Assembly: GCF_963675635.1 (NCBI RefSeq)
Contig: NZ_OY776488.1
Location: forward strand, 186,001 to 250,000
From: an uncultured Pseudodesulfovibrio sp.
GTDB taxonomy: Bacteria > Desulfobacterota > Desulfovibrionia > Desulfovibrionales > Desulfovibrionaceae
Length of the DNA stretch: 64,000 bases
Direction: 5' to 3'
The position numbers were made by a program, and so were the translations under genes. How positions within the stretch are numbered: position 1 is the first letter of the stretch; each line of letters starts with the position of its first letter. The notes beneath the pieces were generated by a model, which searched no databases, was not told the DNA's origin, and saw only the letters and a list, made by a program, of their open reading frames with translations. This document shows positions 28,693 through 37,466 of this stretch, one piece after another.

Positions 28693-28779
28693 GATCATTT
28701 GCCACAATGGTTTGATGGAACGGCATCAGCAGCTGAGGAATCATAACAATGCCTATGCCGCACATAAGTCGAATAACGT

Positions 28780-29274
28780 ATGAGAAGGATTGTTTTGTCT
28801 AAAAACAAATATACCCCCATAGCGATCATTGTGACGGTGTTGCTGTCAACAGCTGTTGCTTTGATTCTATGGCCGGAGGAAAAACGGACTGATCCGGTGC
28901 GTGTGGTCATGGACAATGCCGGAGGGCGGGTCATTTTCGCTCATCTCACTCATGTGAAAGATTATGGGTATGAATGTGCGGATTGCCATCATGACGATAT
29001 TGGTCGGGCTTTCCCCGTTGCCTGCGGGAATTGCCATCCCGTGGAATTTGGAGAGAAATTCCGGTCTGAGCACGGAAGGCGGTTCGCTGATGACATTGCA
29101 TGTTTGCGTTGTCATGTCGAAAGACCATCCGGTCCTCTTGTGGCGGAAGAAAGACCTATTATTGAAGATATCCCTCTCAGGGCTGATGCCTTCCATCAAC
29201 AATGCATGCAATGCCATGAAGAGAACGGCGGCCCATATGGTGACGATACCTGCCATGAATGCCATGCGAGGTAA
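28780..29274 (+). CDS. Membrane-anchored pentahaem cytochrome c
   Basis: A 164-residue protein with an uncleaved N-terminal membrane anchor (IAIIVTVLLSTAVALILW) and five CxxCH haem motifs: CADCHH, CGNCHP, CLRCHV, CMQCHE and CHECHA. Extra His residues (FAHLTH, FHQQ) can supply distal ligands, as in class III cytochromes c. It faces the periplasm, next to rnfC. In Desulfovibrio an Rnf-associated multihaem cytochrome links the complex to the periplasmic cytochrome pool; that role is assumed here. Confidence 0.88.
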   Translation: MRRIVLSKNKYTPIAIIVTVLLSTAVALILWPEEKRTDPVRVVMDNAGGRVIFAHLTHVKDYGYECADCHHDDIGRAFPVACGNCHPVEFGEKFRSEHGRRFADDIACLRCHVERPSGPLVAEERPIIEDIPLRADAFHQQCMQCHEENGGPYGDDTCHECHAR

Positions 29275-29279
29275 AATGC

Positions 29280-30422
29280 ATGCTTAGAATCAACTATTCT
29301 CTCAAGTCGGATTCCAGACAACCCATCACCGATGTACCGATGCCGGCAGAACTCAATATGCGAATACGCAATCTTGTTCTTAAAACCGGCAAGGGAAAAC
29401 AGGTTGAGTGCGGCGAAATTATTGCCGAACATCCATCCCAGTCAGGTGGGGCGTCTCATGCTGCTGCTTCTGGCAGGACTCAAGTCGTCAATTACCATCA
29501 TCTGACAATACAATGTGATGGTGAAGGTCGTTCAGTCTCGCCCGTAGATGTCGCATCCATGGGGCCGGGCAAACAGCTTCTGCGAACTCTGCAACGGCTT
29601 GGCATTGATGTTACGCCACTGGGGAGGGCCAGTCTTCTGGTTGTCAACGGGTTGAACCCGGAGCCTGGCATCTCCGTTGCCGGATATCTTTTGGAGAACG
29701 AGCGTGAAGTCTTGAAAGTGGGACTCAAGCTCGCAAAAAAACTCATTGTTCCAGTGAGGACTGTACTGGCTGCCCCGTCTTCTTCCTGCTTTTTGACTGG
29801 GACGGAAACAATGAAGGTTAAACCGAAATACCCGGCCTCTCTCAACGTCCTGACCGTTAAAGCTGTCACAGGCAAGGAATACCCCGAAAATACACAGGTC
29901 ATGAGTCTCATGGATCTCTATGAACTGGGACGTGTGGCGCTTACAGGCCTTCCGTTGACATCAACTATCATGACCATCAAAGGCCATAATTACCGTGTAC
30001 CGATCGGTACGCCCATCAGGCACTTGCTTGGCATTATGGATATCCCGGTTTCAAACGGCGATACGGTCATACTGGGTGGCCCGTTTCGTGGTGAGGCCGT
30101 CTATTGCCTCGATGAAGGGGTGAGTAAGAGGTCTTATGGCCTTTTCGTGATTTCTCGTGGGGAATTCCCACCGATCGAAGATGCCACGTGCATCAACTGC
30201 GGTGAATGTGTGCTGAATTGTCCTGGGCGAATTCAACCCAATCTTATCAGCCGGTATGCGGAATTCGAGATGTTCGAAATGGCCGAAAAACATGGTTTGC
30301 ACAGTTGCCTTGAGTGCGGGCTGTGTTCCTTCAACTGTACGGCCAGAAGACCATTGCTTCAATATATCCGTCTCGCCAAGGAACAATTGCTGTCTAGTGG
30401 GCGGACACCAACACAGGCGTGA
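29280..30422 (+). CDS. rnfC: Rnf complex subunit C
   Basis: Peripheral subunit (380 residues) that binds NADH and FMN and passes electrons to the Rnf core. The start is MLRINYSL at 29280, with GAGG eight bases before it. The N-terminal and SLBB-like middle domains are followed by two 4Fe-4S motifs, CINCGECVLNCPGR and CLECGLCSFNCTAR, near residues 305 and 345. There is no long C-terminal extension as in enterobacterial RnfC. It begins five bases after the cytochrome gene stop. Confidence 0.92.
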   Translation: MLRINYSLKSDSRQPITDVPMPAELNMRIRNLVLKTGKGKQVECGEIIAEHPSQSGGASHAAASGRTQVVNYHHLTIQCDGEGRSVSPVDVASMGPGKQLLRTLQRLGIDVTPLGRASLLVVNGLNPEPGISVAGYLLENEREVLKVGLKLAKKLIVPVRTVLAAPSSSCFLTGTETMKVKPKYPASLNVLTVKAVTGKEYPENTQVMSLMDLYELGRVALTGLPLTSTIMTIKGHNYRVPIGTPIRHLLGIMDIPVSNGDTVILGGPFRGEAVYCLDEGVSKRSYGLFVISRGEFPPIEDATCINCGECVLNCPGRIQPNLISRYAEFEMFEMAEKHGLHSCLECGLCSFNCTARRPLLQYIRLAKEQLLSSGRTPTQA

Positions 30423-30463
30423 CAGCGTTGATTGATTCAAAAATGATATCAAAGGGTTAATAT

Positions 30464-31435
30464 ATGAGTTCCCCTGTAGTTAAGGCGATGTCAAACATTG
30501 CCATTCGGTTGACGGTGTCGCCAGCCCCGCATTGGCGCAGCAGGCGCACCATACACAAAATGATGCAGGCGCATTTGCTGGCGATTCTCCCTGCCGTCTT
30601 GATGTCGGTGTATATGTTTGGCCTTCAGTCCATGGCTGTTGTCGGTCTGGCTGGTTCAGTGGCTGTCATTACTGAAGTGCTCTGTCTGAAGTTGCAGGGA
30701 CGCGAAGTCAATGTGGATAACTTTACTGCTTTGTACGAAGGGATCCTTTTTGCCTTTCTTCTTCCGGCCACGGCCCCATGGTGGCTGGTTTCTGTCGGGG
30801 CTATTTTGACGATTGTGTTGGGACGTGCCGTTTTCGGCGGATACGGTACCAATCCTGTTTGTGCGCCGCTTGTGGCGTGGGCCTTTTGTCGTCTTTCATG
30901 GCCTGCGGCCATGGATATTGACTTGAATCTCTCGCATTTCCTTATCAATGCGCCTTTGGATCAGCTCAAATACTTCGGAGTACAGAGTCTCTCCCAATTT
31001 AATTATATGGAACTGTTCTTAGGGAAACAACTCGGGGGTCTTGGCTCCTCGCAGGTAGTCGCGCTCCTGGCTGGCGGTCTCTACCTTCTTGGGACCGGCT
31101 GGCTTCGCGCCTTTATTCCGGTGGCATTTTTCATCGGCGTTGGTGCAGCCTCCAGTGTGTTCTGGCTTATCGATCCAACTTTTTATGCGGACCCCATGTT
31201 TCATTTGCTTGCCGGTTCCACGGTTTTCGGAGCATTTTTCCTGGCCCCGGACGTAGCCTCAAGTCCTGTTGGAATGCTGCCTCAGGTCCTTTTCGGCTTC
31301 ATTGCAGGTGGTATGGTTGTCATCATTCGGGTTTATGGGGTTTACCCTGACGGTGTGCCGTTTGCGATTATGCTTGCGAACCTGCTCAGTCCGTTGTTGG
31401 ACAACGTCCGGCCCAAGCCCTTTGGAGGCAAATAG
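30464..31435 (+). CDS. rnfD: Rnf complex subunit D
   Basis: Membrane subunit of 323 residues with about nine hydrophobic segments. The family start SPAPHWRSRRTIHKMMQ and the later LFLGKQLGGLGSSQVVALLAGG and FFLAPDVASSPVG identify it. RnfD/NqrB proteins normally carry covalent FMN on a Thr in an SGAT motif preceding the FLG segment. I do not find SGAT here; the region reads LINAPLDQLKYFGVQSLSQF. The ion-translocating role is known for the family. Confidence 0.9.
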   Translation: MSSPVVKAMSNIAIRLTVSPAPHWRSRRTIHKMMQAHLLAILPAVLMSVYMFGLQSMAVVGLAGSVAVITEVLCLKLQGREVNVDNFTALYEGILFAFLLPATAPWWLVSVGAILTIVLGRAVFGGYGTNPVCAPLVAWAFCRLSWPAAMDIDLNLSHFLINAPLDQLKYFGVQSLSQFNYMELFLGKQLGGLGSSQVVALLAGGLYLLGTGWLRAFIPVAFFIGVGAASSVFWLIDPTFYADPMFHLLAGSTVFGAFFLAPDVASSPVGMLPQVLFGFIAGGMVVIIRVYGVYPDGVPFAIMLANLLSPLLDNVRPKPFGGK

Positions 31436-31438
31436 GTG

Positions 31439-32008
31439 ATGCGTGAAATCATTCATATGCTCGTGGTGTTATCTGTTATCTGTGCCAGTTCCGGTGCGCT
31501 TCTGGTCAATTTGAAACAGAGTACGAAAGATCAGATCGAGCAACAGGTTCTTACCTATGTGCAAGGCCCGGCCCTTCTCTCCGTTTTGGAGAATCATGAC
31601 AATAACCCTATCGCGGAGCGGGTGACCATAGACGGAGTGACCGTGTTTCCGGCTTTGCGGGACGGAAAGCTCGTTGGCGTGGCTGTAGAGACGTTCGCCC
31701 CTGGATACTCCGGTGATATCGGCGTGATGGTGGGGTTTGACGTTCAAAAGGATGAACTGCTCGGCATCGGTATTACAACTCAGACGGAAACACCGGGGCT
31801 GGGGACGCGCATTACAGCGCCTTCATTTGTCGCCAAGTTCAAATCACACGGGCTGGAGTCGATGAATCTGACGTCCAAAGGCGGCGATATCGACGGGATA
31901 TCTGGTGCGACCTATTCATCTGTCGGCACTGTGGATGCCGTGCGTCGGGCGATAGAGCTCTATCAGTCCATAAAACCAAAAATCAGCACACAATGGGCGA
32001 ACTCATAG
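31439..32008 (+). CDS. rnfG: Rnf complex subunit G
   Basis: A 189-residue subunit with an N-terminal membrane helix (IIHMLVVLSVICASSGALLV) and a periplasmic FMN domain. The flavinylation motif DGISGATYSS near residue 158 supplies the Thr modified by ApbE, which is encoded at the end of this operon. An in-frame GTG lies one codon before the chosen ATG. The gene starts three bases after rnfD. Confidence 0.92.
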   Translation: MREIIHMLVVLSVICASSGALLVNLKQSTKDQIEQQVLTYVQGPALLSVLENHDNNPIAERVTIDGVTVFPALRDGKLVGVAVETFAPGYSGDIGVMVGFDVQKDELLGIGITTQTETPGLGTRITAPSFVAKFKSHGLESMNLTSKGGDIDGISGATYSSVGTVDAVRRAIELYQSIKPKISTQWANS

Positions 32009-32016
32009 GAGAGGGC

Positions 32017-32691
32017 ATGCATCGTATCATCAAGGAATTTGTAAAAGGCCTGTGGGCGGAATTACCGCCATTTAGAGTGCTTCTCGGCCTGTGCCCGACC
32101 TTGGCCGTAACGTCCTCTGCTGAAAACGGTCTCGGCATGGGAGTGGCGGTAGTCGCGGTTTTGACCCTGTCCAATCTTATTGTTTCCGCGTTGCGTAAAA
32201 TCATTCCGCCCAAAGTGCGTATCGCGTGTTTTATCGTCATTGCGGCGTCTCTGGTGGTCGCAGTTGAATTGCTCATGCAGGCTTATGCCTATCCACTGTA
32301 CCAAAAACTCGGTATTTTTGTGCCTTTGATCGTTGTGAACTGTCTTATTTTGGGGCGGGCCGAAGCGTTTGCATCCAAAAACGGCATGCTTGTTTCCGTT
32401 GCCGATGCTCTGGGCATGGGAATCGGTTTCACTCTGTCTTTGACGTTTCTGGGGGCTTTCCGTGAAGTATTGGGACTCGGCACAGTCTTCGGCTTTCCGG
32501 TTCTCTGGCAGTCCTTTGAACCCGCCGGTCTTATGGTCATGGCTCCGGGGGCGTTTATTGCGTTGGGATTCATTTTGGCGGGCATGAATGCCCTTGGCAA
32601 ATGCCTTAGTCGAAAAAGAGAAGTTGTCCCGGCACGTCTGGACTCAACCTGCTCGCAATGCGGTGCCTGTGGTTTTCAGGCTGAAAAGTAG
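32017..32691 (+). CDS. rnfE: Rnf complex subunit E
   Basis: Membrane subunit of about 224 residues, homologous to NqrD, with some six helices (VNCLILGRAEAFASKN is the family signature). The start at 32017 is preferred because GGAGAG precedes it; an upstream ATG at 31993 lies inside rnfG. The C-terminus ends in CSQCGACGF, three closely spaced cysteines not expected in this subunit. Confidence 0.9.
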   Translation: MHRIIKEFVKGLWAELPPFRVLLGLCPTLAVTSSAENGLGMGVAVVAVLTLSNLIVSALRKIIPPKVRIACFIVIAASLVVAVELLMQAYAYPLYQKLGIFVPLIVVNCLILGRAEAFASKNGMLVSVADALGMGIGFTLSLTFLGAFREVLGLGTVFGFPVLWQSFEPAGLMVMAPGAFIALGFILAGMNALGKCLSRKREVVPARLDSTCSQCGACGFQAEK

Positions 32692-32706
32692 AAGGAGTTG
32701 GCGGTA

Positions 32707-33282
32707 ATGGAATATTTCATCCTTTTTATTTCAGCGATTTTTATCAATAACATAGTCCTTGTTCAGTATCTTGGAACCTGCCCGTTCATGGGGACTTCCA
32801 AGTCCACTGACGTTGCCATGGGCATGGGAGGAGCGGTCATATTCGTCATGCTTATGGCCACCGCGCTGACATGGCCTTTGCAGCAATATGTGCTCAAGCC
32901 CTACGGGATCGAATATCTCCAGACCATACTGTTCATTTTGGTCATTGCATCTCTGGTGCAGTTCGTTGAGATGTTTCTGAAAAAGCTCATCCCGCCGCTG
33001 TATTCTTCATTGGGTTTGTTTCTTCCCCTTATTACTACCAATTGCGCCGTACTGGGTGTGGCCATCATGGTTCAACGCAGTGAATTCTCGTTTGTGAAGG
33101 CTATGGTCTACTCACTTGCTTCGGGAGCGGGTTTCATTATCGCGCTGGTTATTATTTCGTCTATCCGGGAAAGAGCGGATATCGCTCCTGTTCCGTCTGT
33201 TTTCAAAGGGGTTCCCATTGCCTTGATAACGGCCGGCATAATGTCTTTGGCCTTTTTTGCCTTCAAGGGCATGGCGGCCTGA
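32707..33282 (+). CDS. rnfA: Rnf complex subunit A
   Basis: A 191-residue membrane protein, homologous to NqrE, with six helices and signatures FINNIVLVQYLGTCPFMG and LITTNCAVLGVAI. It forms the membrane-embedded core with RnfE; conserved Cys in TCPFMG and TNCAV ligate the intramembrane iron site described for Rnf/Nqr. GAAGGAG lies nine bases before the ATG. Confidence 0.93.
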   Translation: MEYFILFISAIFINNIVLVQYLGTCPFMGTSKSTDVAMGMGGAVIFVMLMATALTWPLQQYVLKPYGIEYLQTILFILVIASLVQFVEMFLKKLIPPLYSSLGLFLPLITTNCAVLGVAIMVQRSEFSFVKAMVYSLASGAGFIIALVIISSIRERADIAPVPSVFKGVPIALITAGIMSLAFFAFKGMAA

Positions 33283-33306
33283 TGCGTAAAGAAAGAGAGA
33301 ATTAAA

Positions 33307-35421
33307 ATGGTTACCTCTTCGATTCTTATATTGTTTGTAGCGGGACTCTGTGCAGCGGCTGTCCTGGCTGTTGCTTCCAAAGTCCTCCATGTGGAGGAAG
33401 ATCCTCTGATTGCCGAGGTTGAAGCCTGTCTTCCCGGAGCGAACTGCGGAGGCTGCGGGTACCCCGGGTGTTCGGCTGCGGCGAAAGGCATTGTGGAAGG
33501 TGATGCCTTGCCAACTATCTGTGTGGCCGGTGGCAACGAAATAGCGGAGCAAATTGCCAGGGTCATGGGGGCTGATGTCACTTTTAAAGAGCCGAAAGTT
33601 GCCCATAATATTTGCAGAGGCGGCTCCCGTGCGAATCGCATATTTGATTATGAGGGCATTCACGACTGCCGGGCTGAAGCACTGCTTTATGGCGGTGACA
33701 AGATCTGTGGTTTGGGTTGTATCGGCATGGGAACCTGCGTCAAAGTTTGTGCTTTTGATGCGCTTCGTCTTAACAGTGACAACCTTCCGGTCGTGGACAT
33801 GAACGCTTGCCGCTCTTGCGGAAAGTGCGCTGAAGTATGTCCTACGGGAGCGATCCGTCTCAGCGGTATGACTCAGGATCTGCTCCACCTGAACAAAGGG
33901 GATGATTGTCTGGCCCCATGTATGCAGAAATGTCCGGCTCAGGTCGATGTCAGCGTTTATATCAATCAATTGAAACGGGGTGATATGCGTGGAGCCTTAT
34001 TGACCATCAAAGAACGGAATCCGCTCCCCCTGACAGTTGGGCGTCTTTGCCCTGCCCCCTGTGAAACCATTTGTCGCCGTAACATCGTAGGTGAAGGCGT
34101 AGCGATTCATACCCTGCTTCGTTTTGTCGCTGACTGGGAAATGGATTCTGGCGTACGTGTCAAGGTGGATTGCAATCCGCCTACCGGACATCGCGTGGCA
34201 ATCATTGGAAGTGGGCCTGCCGGGCTTTCCTGTGCATATTTCTTGCGCCGTATCGGGCATGAACCAGTCATTTTTGAAAGACGGGAACAGGTTGGCGGCA
34301 TGTTGCGAGGCGTTATCCCCGAATATCGGCTCCCCAGAAAGGTCGTTGATTGGGAAGTACAGTCCATACTCGACCTTGGAATAACAGTTAAAAATGGTGT
34401 TGAATTTGGCAAAGACTTCACCCTGAGTGACCTTGAAAGTGAAGGGTATGAGGCTATTTTCATTGCCACCGGAGCGTGGAAAGTTCCTCCGTTGGATATT
34501 GAGAACAGCAATGTCACGGGCATCGTCAGTGCGGTCGACTTTCTGGTAAATGTGGACAGAAAGACTACAGCGCTCAAAGGAAAAAAAGTTGTGGTTATCG
34601 GCAACAGCAATACAGCCATGGATGTGGTGAGCAGTTGCGTACGCCTTGGCAGTGAGGTCCATGTCCTTATTCCGTGCATTCAGCGGAAAATGTCCGCCAA
34701 CAAGAATGAAGTGAAACGGGCCTCCGAAATTGGTGGAAACCTGCTCTATTTGACGAGCCCGACCCGCATTCTTGCTGAGAATGGGAAAATGACGGGTATA
34801 GAATATTGTGAGTTGCAATATGATGATCCGCAAAAGGCGACCGGCAAAGCCAAGCCGATCAAGGGAACGGAAAAAATACTCACCGCAGACTTGCTTGTGG
34901 TCGCTACGGACAGGATTGTCGACGAGTCTCCGTTCAAGGATCAGAATGGTGAGTTCCTGTTCAGTATGGATTCAAAAAGCGGTGGCATCAAAAGTGATCC
35001 AACGACGCTGCAAACCGACATCCCGCATGTTTTTGCCGGGGGAGAGGTACATACTGGGCGTAACATAATCATTCAGGCCGTGGCTGATGGGCGTCGTGCG
35101 GCTCGCGCCATTCATTATTTTGTTTCCCAAGGGGATATCCCTGATTCTGAAAATCCGCAGTTGCGCATTATCCCGGAGACAATCCTCAAGGATATGCATG
35201 TTACGTATACTATTCCTCGCATCAACGTTCCAGAAATAACAGTTGAAGAACGAAAATCGACGTTCAGGGAAGAGGTCAAAGGCGGTATTACGTATGAGGC
35301 AGCCCGCAAGGAAGCCAGCCGTTGCCTGCGGTGTGGGCTCACCTGTTACGACTCTGAGGCCGGTGCGGAATATGCGGTTGATGCCGATGTGAAAAAGTTT
35401 TGCGAGATGGGCAGGGAGTGA
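33307..35421 (+). CDS. rnfB: RnfB fused to GltD/NfnB-like flavoprotein
   Basis: A 704-residue fusion. It starts with a membrane helix (SILILFVAGLCAAAVLAVA), the RnfB 4Fe-4S motif CGGCGYPGC and two ferredoxin motifs (CIGMGTCVKVCAF and CRSCGKCAEVCPTG), which together make a standard RnfB of about 190 residues. From about residue 200 comes a GltD-like cysteine region (CLAPCMQKCPAQ, CPAPCETICRR). An FAD site (AIIGSGPAGLSCA) and a second Rossmann site (VVVIGNSNTAMDVV) follow, and the C-terminus holds CLRCGLTC. The extra module could exchange electrons with NAD(P)H or another soluble donor at the Rnf entry point. Confidence 0.9.
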   Translation: MVTSSILILFVAGLCAAAVLAVASKVLHVEEDPLIAEVEACLPGANCGGCGYPGCSAAAKGIVEGDALPTICVAGGNEIAEQIARVMGADVTFKEPKVAHNICRGGSRANRIFDYEGIHDCRAEALLYGGDKICGLGCIGMGTCVKVCAFDALRLNSDNLPVVDMNACRSCGKCAEVCPTGAIRLSGMTQDLLHLNKGDDCLAPCMQKCPAQVDVSVYINQLKRGDMRGALLTIKERNPLPLTVGRLCPAPCETICRRNIVGEGVAIHTLLRFVADWEMDSGVRVKVDCNPPTGHRVAIIGSGPAGLSCAYFLRRIGHEPVIFERREQVGGMLRGVIPEYRLPRKVVDWEVQSILDLGITVKNGVEFGKDFTLSDLESEGYEAIFIATGAWKVPPLDIENSNVTGIVSAVDFLVNVDRKTTALKGKKVVVIGNSNTAMDVVSSCVRLGSEVHVLIPCIQRKMSANKNEVKRASEIGGNLLYLTSPTRILAENGKMTGIEYCELQYDDPQKATGKAKPIKGTEKILTADLLVVATDRIVDESPFKDQNGEFLFSMDSKSGGIKSDPTTLQTDIPHVFAGGEVHTGRNIIIQAVADGRRAARAIHYFVSQGDIPDSENPQLRIIPETILKDMHVTYTIPRINVPEITVEERKSTFREEVKGGITYEAARKEASRCLRCGLTCYDSEAGAEYAVDADVKKFCEMGRE

Positions 35422-35424
35422 GTC

Positions 35425-36495
35425 ATGGGTAAAAAACAATTCAGTCGCAGAGACATGCTGCGGATTGCCGGAACACTCGCTTTGGGAACGGCTTGTCTGC
35501 CGACCACTGTCTCAGCGGCAATACATATGGTTGATTCTGTTCGACTGGATGATAAACGGTATAAGGTCAGTGAAACGCGCTTTCTGATGGGAACGTTTGT
35601 GTCGGTGACCGCAGTCCATGAGTCGGAAGAGGCGGCTTGGCTGGCTTCCGACAAGGCGTTTGGAGAAATCGATCGCCTTTGTCTGATTTTTGATCGGCAT
35701 AAAACCGATACACCCATTTCTTTGCTGAACACGACTGGCAGGTTGGGAGACGTTTCTCCTGAATTGCTTGTGGTGGCAAAAAAAGCCATTGATTTTAGCA
35801 GAGTGTCTGGCGGAGCGTTCGATAGCACCGTTTTGCCGGTTGTGAGCATGTTGGAAAGCAATGCACCTTTGCATGGCAGACTCTCTCTTTCCGATAAAAA
35901 TGTCATTGAGGCGTTGGATCTTGTGGATTCCGAAGCGGTCAGCCTGTCTTCGCGTGAAATTCGATTTGAGAAGCAGGGCATGGGCATGACGCTGGACGGT
36001 ATCGGCAAGGGATTCATCGTGGATCGGGCCTCGGATGTTCTCGTTGCGAACGGCGTGACAAACCATCTGATAAATGCAGGTGGAGATATCCGGTCCCGAG
36101 GGAGACTTTCCAGTGAACATCCATGGACTATCGCCATTGAAGACCCTGCAAAAAAAGGTCACTACCCGGCTGTCATCGAATTGGAAGACGCAGCCGTGGC
36201 TACATCCGGGGGCTATGAAGTGTATTATGACAGGCAGCGTTCCAGTCATCACGTCATCAATCCGCGCACTGCGCGTTCACCGATGCAAAGTGTCAGCGTG
36301 TCGGTCACTGCGCCGACAGCGATGGAAGCTGATGTCATGTCCACCGCTGCCTTTGTCATGCCCCCCAAATCCGGGATACGGTTTATAAACAATCAGAAGG
36401 GCAGCGAAGGCTTGATTGTCGGTCATTCAGGGAACGACCTGGGGTCACGCAACTGGGGATGCTTGCTGAAAAAGGGAATTCTTGCAGTTCTCTAA
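35425..36495 (+). CDS. apbE: FAD:protein FMN transferase
   Basis: ApbE of 356 residues, which attaches FMN to the Thr of RnfG. A twin-arginine-type signal (SRRDMLRIAGTLALG) directs it to the periplasmic side. Family features include MGTFVSVTAVH, the active-site region LDGIGKGFIVDRA, NAGGDIRSRG and the HHVINPRTARSP segment near the C-terminus. It starts three bases after rnfB. Confidence 0.92.
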   Translation: MGKKQFSRRDMLRIAGTLALGTACLPTTVSAAIHMVDSVRLDDKRYKVSETRFLMGTFVSVTAVHESEEAAWLASDKAFGEIDRLCLIFDRHKTDTPISLLNTTGRLGDVSPELLVVAKKAIDFSRVSGGAFDSTVLPVVSMLESNAPLHGRLSLSDKNVIEALDLVDSEAVSLSSREIRFEKQGMGMTLDGIGKGFIVDRASDVLVANGVTNHLINAGGDIRSRGRLSSEHPWTIAIEDPAKKGHYPAVIELEDAAVATSGGYEVYYDRQRSSHHVINPRTARSPMQSVSVSVTAPTAMEADVMSTAAFVMPPKSGIRFINNQKGSEGLIVGHSGNDLGSRNWGCLLKKGILAVL

Positions 36496-36507
36496 GGAAT
36501 GAGATCT

Positions 36508-36663
36508 ATGAAACATGGCAATCGTGATCCCCAATCTGTTTTGTTCAGGCTCCCTCCAAGTCAAAGAACGGCAAGGCGCAGTAAGGAAAAGCCTTATGCT
36601 AAAATGGGTCAAGCGGGGCCGTTTCGCGTTAACTCAATGGGTTGCATGAATTGCGGCAGATAG
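36508..36663 (+). CDS. Small basic protein with C-terminal CMNC
   Basis: A 51-residue open frame, 12 bp after apbE, with AAGGA nine bases before its ATG. It is strongly basic in the middle (SQRTARRSKEKPYAK) and ends MGCMNCGR. The last 55 bases overlap the 3' end of the MORN-like gene on the other strand. I do not recognise it. Spacing and ribosome site suggest it is a real last gene of the rnf operon. Confidence 0.5.
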   Translation: MKHGNRDPQSVLFRLPPSQRTARRSKEKPYAKMGQAGPFRVNSMGCMNCGR

Positions 36664-37466
36664 GGTGCCGAAAAGAATAAATGGTTTTTTTTGGGTATCT
36701 GGTGGGATGGGGATTCCGGATTAGTGCTGAAAGACACGGCCTGTTCATGGAATTCCACAACCATAGGCATGATCTCCGTCTCTGTATCGCTACAATAACT
36801 TTCACGGTATTGCGGAGTGAAACAGGACATTCTCCCGTCCGGGTGGATTGCCTTGATCTGGCTCAATGTCGTGGACACTCGAACGACTTCGCCTCTGTGG
36901 TCGAAAACAAGCGAGTTGGTGTCGCCATTGATTCCTACCGCATCGGGGTCATAGGCCATGACCTTGCCGGCTGTGGTTTGGGTTGGAAGAGGGTTGGCAG
37001 GCTCCAATGAGCGCACACTCCCATCCGGGTAGAAGCTGATTCCCATACGCGCAATGAACTGTCCTTTTGGTGTTGCAACGATGACAGTCTCTCCCGGACA
37101 CAAGGTGATACTGCGGACTGCCTCATCTTCGTAGAAACTGATGCTGATGATTCTGGTTGTGATGCTGCCGATCGGAGTGTGCAGGGTCACGGGTCGCGTC
37201 ATCGCCATTTCATCGTCTTCACTCCAGCATCCTGAAAGTTTCCCGTTGAGGGGAAATACCCTGTTGAGCGAGCCGTTTTCGTGGAAAGTGATCAGTTCGG
37301 CGGGAATATCGCCTGCCGGAGTACCGATGCTTGTCTGGTGTTCCAAGGGCAGTGATTTCGGTGTGCCGTTTTCATGATACATGACCGGCAGAAGTTCCTT
37401 TTTGCGAAGGTCGTCTGTCGTATGCTGCGGGGTCAGTTCTCCATAACGCGTGGTGAGTGTCTTCAT
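36609..37466 (-). CDS. MORN-like repeat protein
   Basis: A 285-residue protein built of repeated units of the type V-x-FHENGS/FYPDGSVRSLxL (HENGTPKSLPL, FHENGSLNRVFPLNG, SFYEDEAVRSITLCPG, SFYPDGSVRSLEP, IHPDGRMSCF). These resemble bacterial MORN-repeat variants. The start at MKTLTTRYG overlaps the stop of the small secreted gene by ATGA. No signal peptide is visible. It lies downstream of nifV in the same direction, so it is probably expressed with it. The role is unknown. Confidence 0.7.
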   Translation of the reverse strand: MKTLTTRYGELTPQHTTDDLRKKELLPVMYHENGTPKSLPLEHQTSIGTPAGDIPAELITFHENGSLNRVFPLNGKLSGCWSEDDEMAMTRPVTLHTPIGSITTRIISISFYEDEAVRSITLCPGETVIVATPKGQFIARMGISFYPDGSVRSLEPANPLPTQTTAGKVMAYDPDAVGINGDTNSLVFDHRGEVVRVSTTLSQIKAIHPDGRMSCFTPQYRESYCSDTETEIMPMVVEFHEQAVSFSTNPESPSHQIPKKNHLFFSAPYLPQFMQPIELTRNGPA

